Of a stretch of DNA of 64,000 nucleotides, positions 1 through 7,210 are shown one piece after another. The DNA comes from Erwinia sorbitola (GTDB lineage Bacteria > Pseudomonadota > Gammaproteobacteria > Enterobacterales > Enterobacteriaceae). The DNA is taken from positions 809,501-873,500 of the forward strand of contig NZ_CP046509.1 in the NCBI RefSeq assembly GCF_009738185.1, in the 5' to 3' direction. Under the pieces are notes generated by a model that searched no databases, was not told the origin of the DNA, and saw nothing but the letters and a program-made list of their open reading frames with translations. Position 1 is the stretch's first letter. Every line of letters starts with the position of its first letter. The position numbers and the translations under genes were made by a program.

Positions 1-696
1 GCTTTCACGAATTTCATCCAGCTCACGTTTTGCCTGTTCGCTGGTATCACGCAGACGATCGAGCACGCGCTGTGCGCTGCGGAAATCACCTTTCGCCGCC
101 AGCCAGCGCGGGCTGTTTGGCAGGAAAAATACACCAACCAGCAGCAGCAGGGCAGGGATGGTGATCACGCCGAGCATCCAGCGCCATTCGCCGCTATAGC
201 TGAAGGCGGTATCAGACAGGTAAGCGCCCAGGATACCGATGGTAATCATCAGCTGGTACAGCGAGATCATGCTGCCGCGGATCTTCTCAGGTGCAATCTC
301 AGAGAGATACAGCGGAGCAGTATATGACGCCACACCGACTGCAAGGCCCAGCAGCACACGAGCAACAATCAGCATGTCCGGGTTAGGCGAGAAGGCTGAC
401 CACAGCGAACCGATGACAAACAGTACCGCACCGATCATCAGGCTTTTCTTGCGCCCGAGATAGGACGACATCCAGCCGCTGCCGACGGCACCAATTGCCG
501 CACCAAACATCATTGAGCTGACAATCCACTCCTGCTGATGTGGCGTGACATTGAAGTCTTTAGCGATGAAGGGCAGTGCACCAGCGATAACGCCGATATC
601 CAAGCCGAACAGCAGGCCTGCCAGTGCCGCGAGGAAGCAGACAAACAGGGTCATAGCCTTGTTCGATGTCCTGCTGCGTTTTTTATTATCAGGCAT
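1..696 (-). CDS. galP: Galactose:H+ symporter GalP (N-terminal part; cut by window edge)
   Basis: Inner-membrane sugar:proton symporter of the MFS sugar-porter family; it imports galactose and related hexoses. The 232 visible codons begin MPDNKKRSRTSNKAM and align throughout with E. coli GalP. They include the early helices (FLAALAGLLFGLDIG), the loop motif GRKKS and the sugar-porter signature region (SPRWLAAKG). The reading frame runs off base 1, so the C-terminal half lies outside the window. The ATG is preceded by GGAGG at a good distance. It is transcribed leftward downstream of metK, but metK has its own terminator and the 380 bp between them carry GalR- and CRP-type sites, so galP is probably transcribed on its own. 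Confidence 0.96.
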   Translation of the reverse strand, partial: MPDNKKRSRTSNKAMTLFVCFLAALAGLLFGLDIGVIAGALPFIAKDFNVTPHQQEWIVSSMMFGAAIGAVGSGWMSSYLGRKKSLMIGAVLFVIGSLWSAFSPNPDMLIVARVLLGLAVGVASYTAPLYLSEIAPEKIRGSMISLYQLMITIGILGAYLSDTAFSYSGEWRWMLGVITIPALLLLVGVFFLPNSPRWLAAKGDFRSAQRVLDRLRDTSEQAKRELDEIRES

Positions 697-763
697 ATAC
701 GCCTCCATTAAGTAGTCCCGCATATTGTTGTTATAGATGTTAGGTAAACCCGGTGCAGCAGAC

Positions 764-779
764 TGTGCTTCAGATCACA
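764..779. promoter_or_regulatory. Putative CRP site upstream of galP
   Basis: TGTGC-N6-TCACA differs from the CRP core TGTGA-N6-TCACA at one base. It sits about 70 bp upstream of the galP start and 4 bp from a GalR-type operator. A possible -10 (TATAAC on the minus strand, 730-735) lies at a suitable distance downstream. Activation by CRP is known for E. coli galP; here it is inferred. Confidence 0.6.
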
Positions 780-782
780 TTG

Positions 783-798
783 GTGTAATCGCTTACAC
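783..798. promoter_or_regulatory. GalR/GalS operator, proximal (galP)
   Basis: GTGTAATCGCTTACAC matches the GalR/GalS consensus GTGKAANCGNTTNCAC at every fixed position. It lies upstream of galP next to the CRP-type site. The galR gene is in the same window (57068-58081). Confidence 0.85.
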
Positions 799-984
799 AC
801 TTGAAGTATCTTAAAAACACTTTATATCTTGCTGTAACCCTTTGTAACCAGTAAGTCATAGTAGTTTATAGCTTTAAACCTTTTCTACGCGAACCACTAT
901 CAGACAACGCTGAAAATAGCGCATTTTAGGATTTTGCAGAAGATTATGTTTTTTGTAATTATCTGAAATATAAATATTTATTTT

Positions 985-1000
985 GTGTAATCGTTATCAC
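985..1000. promoter_or_regulatory. Second GalR/GalS-type operator, distal (galP)
   Basis: GTGTAATCGTTATCAC has one mismatch to the GalR/GalS consensus. Its centre is 202 bp from the proximal operator. Paired operators of this kind permit a repression loop in the E. coli gal operon, so a loop is possible here. Confidence 0.6.
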
Positions 1001-1031
1001 TGCGTAATAAGCATTTCCGTACTTCAGGCAT

Positions 1032-1055
1032 GAAAAAGGGCACCCGAAGGTGCCC
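1032..1055 (-). terminator. Rho-independent terminator of metK
   Basis: On the minus strand a GGGCACC/GGTGCCC stem with a four-base loop is followed by a run of T. It ends about 20 bp after the metK stop codon and separates metK from galP. Confidence 0.9.
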
Positions 1056-1076
1056 TTATGCAGCAGGCCAAAAATG

Positions 1077-2231
1077 TTATTTCAGGCCGGCGGCTTCGCG
1101 CAGCTGTTCAGCTTTGTCGGTTTTTTCCCATGGGAAATGTTCACGACCAAAGTGACCGTATGCGGCAGTTTCGCGATAAATCGGGTGCAGCAGATCCAGC
1201 ATCTGGATCAGGCCATAAGGACGCAGGTCGAAGAACTCACGCACCAGCAGGGTCAGCTGTTCGGTAGAGACTTTCTCAGTACCGAAGGTTTCAACCATGA
1301 TGGAGGTTGGTTCTGCCACGCCAATAGCGTAGGAAACCTGAATTTCACAACGATCTGCCAGACCAGCAGCGACGATGTTTTTTGCCACGTAGCGAGCTGC
1401 GTAAGCCGCAGAACGGTCAACTTTTGACGGATCTTTACCGGAGAAAGCACCGCCGCCGTGACGAGCCATGCCGCCGTAGGTATCGACAATAATTTTACGG
1501 CCGGTCAGACCGCAGTCACCCATTGGGCCACCGATAACAAAACGACCCGTTGGGTTGATGTGGTATTTGGTGTTGGCGTTGATCCACTCTGCCGGAAGAA
1601 CTGGCTTGATGATCTCTTCCATCACTGCTTCTTGCAGCTCTTTCTGCGTAATATCTTCAGAGTGCTGAGTAGACAGTACTACCGCGTCAATACCAACGAT
1701 TTTACCGTTGTCGTACTGGAAGGTAATCTGGCTTTTTGCATCCGGACGCAGCCATGGAAGGGCGCCGCTTTTACGCACTTCTGACTGACGCTGCACCAGA
1801 CGGTGAGCATAGGTCACTGGTGCTGGCATCAGCACGTCGGTTTCGTTGGTGGCATAGCCGAACATCAGGCCCTGGTCACCAGCACCTTGTTCCAGCGGAT
1901 CGGTACGGTCAACGCCCTGATTGATGTCAGGAGACTGCTTACCAATCGCGCTCAGTACGGCGCAGGAGTTGGCATCAAAGCCCATATCGGAATGGACATA
2001 ACCGATATCTCGCACGGTCTGACGTGTGATCTCTTCGATATCGACCCATGCGCTGGTGGTGATTTCACCGCCAACCAGAACCATACCGGTTTTCACATAG
2101 GTTTCGCAGGCCACACGCGCTTTCGGATCTTGCTCGAGAATGGCATCGAGCACAGCATCAGAAATCTGGTCGGCGATTTTATCAGGATGTCCTTCTGATA
2201 CGGACTCGGATGTAAAAAGGTGTTTAGCCAT
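1077..2231 (-). CDS. metK: S-adenosylmethionine synthase MetK
   Basis: Makes S-adenosylmethionine from methionine and ATP in the cytosol. The 384 residues equal the E. coli length. Visible family motifs are the N-terminal SVSEGHPDKIADQ, the central GAGDQGLMFGYA loop and GGGAFSGKDPSKVDRS near residue 265. It begins MAKHLFTSES. The promoter region on its 5' side contains tandem met boxes, so repression by MetJ with SAM as corepressor is expected. SpeA and SpeB follow on the opposite strand; decarboxylated SAM and putrescine meet in spermidine synthesis, though the genes are not co-transcribed. Confidence 0.98.
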   Translation of the reverse strand: MAKHLFTSESVSEGHPDKIADQISDAVLDAILEQDPKARVACETYVKTGMVLVGGEITTSAWVDIEEITRQTVRDIGYVHSDMGFDANSCAVLSAIGKQSPDINQGVDRTDPLEQGAGDQGLMFGYATNETDVLMPAPVTYAHRLVQRQSEVRKSGALPWLRPDAKSQITFQYDNGKIVGIDAVVLSTQHSEDITQKELQEAVMEEIIKPVLPAEWINANTKYHINPTGRFVIGGPMGDCGLTGRKIIVDTYGGMARHGGGAFSGKDPSKVDRSAAYAARYVAKNIVAAGLADRCEIQVSYAIGVAEPTSIMVETFGTEKVSTEQLTLLVREFFDLRPYGLIQMLDLLHPIYRETAAYGHFGREHFPWEKTDKAEQLREAAGLK

Positions 2232-2351
2232 TTTATTCTTTACCTTGACTCTAACGGGTTGAAGATCGACTGCATAGCGCGAAGACTGGAAACCAGCCTG
2301 GGAACTCAGCCTTAGCGCCCCCCACAGGCAAAGCCATGAGCAGTATAATTA

Positions 2352-2399
2352 AGACGCTTAGAAGTTAACCAGTTTAGACGGATTAACATCTGGACGTCC
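2352..2399. promoter_or_regulatory. Tandem met boxes (MetJ operator) upstream of metK
   Basis: Six consecutive 8-bp units resemble the met box AGACGTCT: AGACGCTT, AGAAGTTA, ACCAGTTT, AGACGGAT, TAACATCT and GGACGTCC. By direct count they match at 6, 5, 4, 6, 5 and 6 of 8 positions. MetJ dimers bind such tandem boxes cooperatively. A possible -10 (TATACT on the minus strand, 2342-2347) lies immediately downstream. Confidence 0.75.
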
Positions 2400-2900
2400 A
2401 TTTTAGGGCACCCAATAAGCGGATTGCCAGTTTTTTTTACTGACTATGTTGGCAATAATGTAAGGAGCGGCAAATTATCCTGATAGATAACGCATTTAGC
2501 TCATTTAGATTTTGCATTTTTTTCGCCGGGGCGGTATAAAACGCCGCTGTCTGTCGTTACCCCTGTACGGCGACGCAAATGCCCGTCAGTCACGAACATT
2601 TCGTGCTGATCTTCACCCTCAGTTTTTTGTTTTTCCGCGCGCCGTGTCGGGTGTGTGTGGAGGTGATAGCAGTAATGAACCACGATGTCGTTTCATCCGG
2701 TCAATTACGCCATTCGGGCGTGTTCAGTTTCCCCTCATCCCTAACAGCTCCTTGCTCTCTGAGCCGAAGTTATCAGCGTGTTGGTAATAATCCCGACACC
2801 AGCGCCGGTTAAACTTTCTATACTTACAGCGGTTCTCTCAGATTATCCTGAGAGTTGTCCATTGGTTCTCTGACCCGTTACACGGAGTCCGCGACGTGTT
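2400..2900. other. metK-speA divergent intergenic region, no established gene
   Basis: This stretch lies between two divergent genes. The only candidate gene I see is a 45-codon ORF at 2675-2812 (+), starting ATGAACCACGATGTC and preceded by a strong GGAGGTGA ribosome-binding site 8 bp upstream. Its product (MNHDVVSSGQLRHSG...) is not one I recognise and has no membrane segment or signal peptide. The other short frames here lack good start signals. Confidence 0.3.
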
Positions 2901-2906
2901 TTACAA

Positions 2907-2915
2907 TGTTATACT
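2907..2915 (+). promoter_or_regulatory. Extended -10 element, probable speA promoter
   Basis: TGTTATACT fits an extended -10 (TGN-TATAAT). I see no good -35, which is typical of extended -10 promoters. It lies about 125 bp upstream of the speA start, leaving a long leader. Confidence 0.5.
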
Positions 2916-2981
2916 TCAGAAACCGATTCTGCCGGTGTTTCAACCAGTATGGCTGAAAATGCCTGCGGTAAATGGGTTATT

Positions 2982-3002
2982 GCTACAGGATGTGCCTGTA
3001 GC
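2982..3002 (+). other. Perfect hairpin in the speA leader
   Basis: GCTACAGG and CCTGTAGC pair perfectly over 8 bp around the loop ATGTG, about 28 nt before the speA ribosome-binding site. No T run follows, so it is not an ordinary terminator. It lies inside a 27-codon frame (2949-3032) whose TGA stop overlaps the speA Shine-Dalgarno sequence. Confidence 0.5.
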
Positions 3003-3040
3003 AGATTGCGGTTTTGCATCACTACAACTTGAGGTTTGCG

Positions 3041-5017
3041 ATGTCTGACGACATGAAGACAATTAAGGGTTCGTCAGCAGGCGAACAGGGTGTACTTCGC
3101 TCCATGCAGGAGGTCGCGATCAGCGATCAGGACGCCAGCAAAATGCTGCGGACTTATAATATCGCCTGGTGGGGTAACAATTACTACGACGTGAACGAAC
3201 TGGGTCATATCAGTGTTTGTCCCGATCCGGATGTGCCGGAAGCACGCGTAGATCTCGCCAAACTGGTGAAAGAGCGTGAAGCCGAAGGCCAGCGTCTGCC
3301 AGCCCTGTTCTGCTTCCCACAGATTTTGCAGCATCGCCTGCGTTCGATTAACGCTGCCTTTAAACGTGCGCGTGAATCTTACGGCTATCGCGGTGACTAC
3401 TTCCTGGTGTACCCGATTAAGGTTAACCAGCATAAACGCGTGATCGAATCCCTGATCAACTCCGGCGAACCGCTGGGGCTGGAAGCCGGTTCTAAAGCCG
3501 AACTGATGGCCGTACTGGCACATGCGGGTATGACCCGTTCGGTGATCGTCTGTAACGGCTATAAAGACCGTGAATATATCCGCCTCGCGCTGATTGGCGA
3601 GAAGATGGGCCACAAGGTCTATCTGGTGCTGGAAAAAATGACCGAAGTGAAGCTGGTGCTGGAAGAAGCGGAGCGCCTGAACGTGATACCGCGTCTGGGT
3701 ATCCGTGCGCGTCTCGCCTCGCAAGGTTCGGGTAAATGGCAGTCGAGCGGCGGTGAAAAATCCAAGTTTGGCCTCTCCGCCACCCAGGTACTGAAGCTGG
3801 TTGAAATTATGCGTGAAGCGGGCCGTATGGAGAGCCTGCAACTGCTGCATTTCCATCTGGGTTCGCAGATGGCCAATATTCGCGATATCGCCACGGGTGT
3901 TCGTGAGTCGGCGCGCTTCTACGTTGAACTGGCGAAACTGGGCGTTAATATTCAGTGCTTTGATGTGGGCGGCGGTCTTGGCGTGGATTATGAAGGCACA
4001 CGTTCCCAGAGCGACTGCTCGGTGAACTACGGCCTGAATGAGTATGCCAACAACGTGATTTGGGCTATCGGCGATGCCTGTGATGAGCACGACTTACCGC
4101 ACCCGACGGTGATCACTGAATCCGGCCGTGCAGTTACCGCACACCATACGGTGCTGGTCTCCAATATTATTGGTGTTGAACGTAATGAGTTCAGCGAGCC
4201 TCAGGCACCGCTGGAAGACTCCCCGCGTCCGATTGTCAGCATGTGGGACACCTGGCAGGAGATGCACGAACCAGGTAACCGTCGCTCGCTGCGTGAATGG
4301 TTGCATGACAGCCAGATGGATCTGTTTGATATCCACACCGGCTACTCGCAGGGTACCTATGATCTGACTCAGCGTGCCTGGGCCGAACAGCTGTACCTCA
4401 GCATCTGTCACTACATTCAACAGCATCTTGACCCAAGCAACCGCGCACACCGTCCGATTATCGACGAGTTGCAGGAGCGCATGGCGGATAAGATCTACGT
4501 GAACTTCTCGCTGTTCCAGTCGATGCCGGATGCGTGGGGTATCGATCAGCTGTTCCCGGTCATGCCGCTGGAAGGGCTGAACCAGGTACCTGAGCGTCGC
4601 GCGGTGCTGCTGGATATCACCTGTGACTCTGACGGCACTATCGATCACTACATTGACGGTGATGGCATTGCTACCACCATGCCAATGCCGGAATACGATA
4701 TCGACAATCCGCCGATGCTGGGCTTCTTTATGGTCGGTGCTTACCAGGAGATCCTCGGCAATATGCATAACCTCTTTGGCGATACCGAAGCGGTCGATGT
4801 GTTTGCCTTTGCCGATGGTTCAGTCGAAGTGCAGCTCTCTGACGAGGGCGATACCGTCGCGGATATGCTGGAGTATGTGCAGCTGAACCCGGCCGAGTTG
4901 CTGACGCACTTCCGTAACCAGATCAAACAAACCGATCTGGATGAAGAGCTGCGTGCGCAGTTCCTGGAAGAGTTTGAAGCAGGTCTGTACGGCTATACCT
5001 ATTTAGAAGACGAGTAA
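3041..5017 (+). CDS. speA: Biosynthetic arginine decarboxylase SpeA
   Basis: PLP enzyme that converts arginine to agmatine, the first step of the arginine route to putrescine. The protein is 658 residues from the start MSDDMKTIKG, the E. coli length. An upstream in-frame start (3014) would add nine residues but lacks a ribosome-binding site, while GAGG at 3031-3034 serves 3041. The PLP-lysine region (YPIKVNQHK, near residue 125) and the C-terminal acidic tail ending YGYTYLEDE are present. It is followed by a terminator-like hairpin and then speB, which takes agmatine onward. Confidence 0.98.
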   Translation: MSDDMKTIKGSSAGEQGVLRSMQEVAISDQDASKMLRTYNIAWWGNNYYDVNELGHISVCPDPDVPEARVDLAKLVKEREAEGQRLPALFCFPQILQHRLRSINAAFKRARESYGYRGDYFLVYPIKVNQHKRVIESLINSGEPLGLEAGSKAELMAVLAHAGMTRSVIVCNGYKDREYIRLALIGEKMGHKVYLVLEKMTEVKLVLEEAERLNVIPRLGIRARLASQGSGKWQSSGGEKSKFGLSATQVLKLVEIMREAGRMESLQLLHFHLGSQMANIRDIATGVRESARFYVELAKLGVNIQCFDVGGGLGVDYEGTRSQSDCSVNYGLNEYANNVIWAIGDACDEHDLPHPTVITESGRAVTAHHTVLVSNIIGVERNEFSEPQAPLEDSPRPIVSMWDTWQEMHEPGNRRSLREWLHDSQMDLFDIHTGYSQGTYDLTQRAWAEQLYLSICHYIQQHLDPSNRAHRPIIDELQERMADKIYVNFSLFQSMPDAWGIDQLFPVMPLEGLNQVPERRAVLLDITCDSDGTIDHYIDGDGIATTMPMPEYDIDNPPMLGFFMVGAYQEILGNMHNLFGDTEAVDVFAFADGSVEVQLSDEGDTVADMLEYVQLNPAELLTHFRNQIKQTDLDEELRAQFLEEFEAGLYGYTYLEDE

Positions 5018-5056
5018 GTCTGGCGCAATAGCGCAGGCTGATATCTTGCATTAACG

Positions 5057-5098
5057 AATCCCTTCCTCGTCGGGTTAACGACGCGGCGGGGATTTTTT
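5057..5098 (+). terminator. Probable terminator after speA
   Basis: AATCCC and GGGATT arms enclose a partly paired inner stem (CGTCG/CGACG) and are followed by a T run. It lies between speA and speB, so speB may depend on readthrough or its own promoter. Confidence 0.7.
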
Positions 5099-5169
5099 AT
5101 TTGCCCGTCATACTTCATATTTTACATGCGCTGGCTGAAAGCCGCGCCTACCGTCAGAAAGGAGTTGCT

Positions 5170-6090
5170 ATGAATAACACTCTGGGCAATCAGTACGATA
5201 ATTCGCTGGTGTCTAACGCTTTTGGTTTTATGCGTTTTCCAGTTAATTTCCAGCCCTATGACAGCGATGCTGAGTGGGTGATCACCGGTATTCCGTTTGA
5301 TGCTGCCACCTCCGGCCGCCCTGGCAGCCGACTTGGCCCGGGCGCAATCCGTCAGATCTCCACTAACCTGGCGTGGGAAGGCTGCCGCTGGCCGTGGGAT
5401 TTTGACCTGCGTCAGCGCCTGAATGTTATCGACTGCGGTGACCTGGTTTATGCCTTCGGTGATTCTCAGGATATGAGCGACAAATTGCAGGCGCATGCGG
5501 AAAAACTGCTGGCGAACGGCAAGCGTATGCTGACCTTTGGCGGCGACCACTACATTACGCTGCCGCTGCTGCGCGCTCATGCGAAAACCTTCGGTAAGAT
5601 GGCGCTGGTTCACTTTGATGCCCATACCGATACCTATTCTAACGGCCCGACGTTTGACCATGGCACCATGTTCTATACGGCACCGAAAGAAGGTCTGATC
5701 TCACCAGAGCACTCGGTGCAGATTGGTATTCGTACCGAGTTTGATAAGTCTCTGGGCTTCAACGTGCTGGATGCCGCGCAGGTTAACGACCGCAGCGTGG
5801 ATGATATTCTGGCGCAGGTAAAACAGATCGTCGGCGACCTGCCGATCTACCTGACCTTCGATATTGACTGTCTCGATCCGGCCCATGCTCCGGGTACCGG
5901 AACGCCGGTAATTGGCGGCCTGACCAGCGATAAAGCCAGCAAGCTGATTCGTGGATTACAGGGGATGAATATTGTCGGTATGGATCTGGTAGAAGTTGCT
6001 CCGGGCTACGACCAGTCCGATATCACAGCCTTAGCTGCCGCCAGTCTTGCACTGGATATGCTGCACGTTCAGGCTGTTAATAAAGGCTGA
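5170..6090 (+). CDS. speB: Agmatinase SpeB
   Basis: Hydrolyses agmatine to putrescine and urea. The 306 residues from MNNTLGNQYDNSL equal the E. coli length. The binuclear manganese motifs of the ureohydrolase family are visible: GGDHY near residue 125, HFDAHTDTY near 150 and TFDIDCLDPAHAPGTG near 230. An upstream in-frame start at 5101 was not used, because AAAGGAG directly precedes 5170. It lies just downstream of speA, which makes its substrate, and converges on loiP. Confidence 0.98.
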   Translation: MNNTLGNQYDNSLVSNAFGFMRFPVNFQPYDSDAEWVITGIPFDAATSGRPGSRLGPGAIRQISTNLAWEGCRWPWDFDLRQRLNVIDCGDLVYAFGDSQDMSDKLQAHAEKLLANGKRMLTFGGDHYITLPLLRAHAKTFGKMALVHFDAHTDTYSNGPTFDHGTMFYTAPKEGLISPEHSVQIGIRTEFDKSLGFNVLDAAQVNDRSVDDILAQVKQIVGDLPIYLTFDIDCLDPAHAPGTGTPVIGGLTSDKASKLIRGLQGMNIVGMDLVEVAPGYDQSDITALAAASLALDMLHVQAVNKG

Positions 6091-6107
6091 GTGGGTTTCG
6101 GTCATTG

Positions 6108-6133
6108 CAGGGGCACGGCATGCCGTGCCCCTG
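6108..6133. repeat. 26-bp perfect palindrome with GCATGC core
   Basis: The 26 bases are their own reverse complement and centre on GGCATGCC. The element sits between the convergent genes speB and loiP, and no T-tailed terminator is present for either. It shares its core and the AGGGG/CCCCT flanks with the tandem array at 21.1-22.0 kb. Confidence 0.8.
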
Positions 6134-6169
6134 ATCGGGTATGCCCGGCCCTTGCAAACCGAGAAGGGT

Positions 6170-6922
6170 TTATTTACCAGAGGCGATACGTTGTTTGATG
6201 TGATCTGCACGCGCCTGCGAGGCCGGGTGCGAATCAAACATGCTGCTTTCGTGCGTACCTTCCAGCTTCGCTAATTTCTCGAAGCTTGTCACCAGCCCCT
6301 GTGGGTTGATATTGCGTTTTTTCAGCAGATCGAATGAGTAATCATCCGCCTGGGACTCCTGGCTCTGGGAGAACTGTGCATTCACCAGTTTCTCACCGAG
6401 TTCGCCCAGCTGAGACTGTGACAACTGAGCGGCAATACCACCGGCTGAGGCCGCAGCAGTGCGCGCGGCAGTCGCTGCATATGCCAGCTGCATGGCTTTG
6501 CGTGAGTGACCCAGTGCAACGTGACCCATTTCGTGGCCCAGTACGCCTTCCACTTCATTATCTGTCATCAGATCCATCAGCCCGCTATAAACGCGGATAC
6601 AGCCGTTAGCCATTGCCCAGGCGTTGACGTCTTTAGTCAGGTAAACCTTATAGTTAGCCGGTGTGCCATTGATATTGTCCCCCAGGGCCGCTGAGATCTT
6701 GCTCAGTCGTTTAGCATAGGTGCTGTTGGCTGGAGCAATTTGTGCTTCGCTGTCCATCTGCTGGCAGGATTTCTCACTCAGCTCTTTGACCTGGGCATCG
6801 CTCAGTGTTGCGGCCTGAAAAGCCTGTGCACCAGACTGCATCAGGGTATTGGCGTCAAAATTCTGACAGCCAGAAAGGGCGGTGGCGAGTGCCAGCGCAG
6901 CAAAAGAAATACGTTTCTTCAT
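6170..6922 (-). CDS. loiP: M48 family metalloprotease lipoprotein LoiP (YggG)
   Basis: Zinc endopeptidase of the M48 family anchored in the outer membrane. The 250 residues begin with a lipoprotein signal peptide ending in LSGC, with the lipidated cysteine at residue 19. The zinc motif HEMGH is at residues 130-134. The third ligand is probably the glutamate in SQESQADDYSFDLLKKR near 212. The length matches E. coli LoiP (about 252), which was reported to cleave peptide bonds under low-osmolarity conditions. Signal peptide and metal motif are seen; function is by homology. Confidence 0.94.
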   Translation of the reverse strand: MKKRISFAALALATALSGCQNFDANTLMQSGAQAFQAATLSDAQVKELSEKSCQQMDSEAQIAPANSTYAKRLSKISAALGDNINGTPANYKVYLTKDVNAWAMANGCIRVYSGLMDLMTDNEVEGVLGHEMGHVALGHSRKAMQLAYAATAARTAAASAGGIAAQLSQSQLGELGEKLVNAQFSQSQESQADDYSFDLLKKRNINPQGLVTSFEKLAKLEGTHESSMFDSHPASQARADHIKQRIASGK

Positions 6923-7088
6923 TCCAGTTCATCCATTCAGGTAACAAGGTAACAAAATCATAAAGTTGCATTAAACCGCTGGCAGAAAATACGCTGGCGG
7001 GGAATGTGTTATAGCGCGTGTAAAGACGATTGCATAGTCAGCTCAATGCTAAACTGCAACTTCTGTGATTTTTTTTACATCCTGCGCC

Positions 7089-7118
7089 ATGTACATGTTA
7101 CCCGTATTTCATGTACAT
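7089..7118. promoter_or_regulatory. Paired ATGTACAT palindromes upstream of tktA
   Basis: The 8-bp palindrome ATGTACAT occurs at 7089-7096 and again at 7111-7118, exactly 22 bp apart, which is about two helical turns. It lies between the divergent loiP and tktA genes. The spacing suggests a dimer-of-dimers operator. I do not recognise the regulator. Confidence 0.4.
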
Positions 7119-7210
7119 TGATGGTCGACTTTCCTTCGGCTTTGCCTGATAACTCATTCATTACAATAGGTTAAGGACGGCGAAGCGTTAAATCCGACCT
7201 GGAGTAGAAA

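Noticed and set aside
3074..4090. 338-codon antisense ORF within speA
   Set aside because: It lies wholly opposite a conserved gene, is rich in His/Gln/Arg as expected for a reverse-frame shadow, and matches no family.
5101..5120. ERIC-like CCCGTCATACTTCA before speB
   Set aside because: Only the first ~14 bases match; the ERIC core and right end are absent, so chance cannot be excluded.
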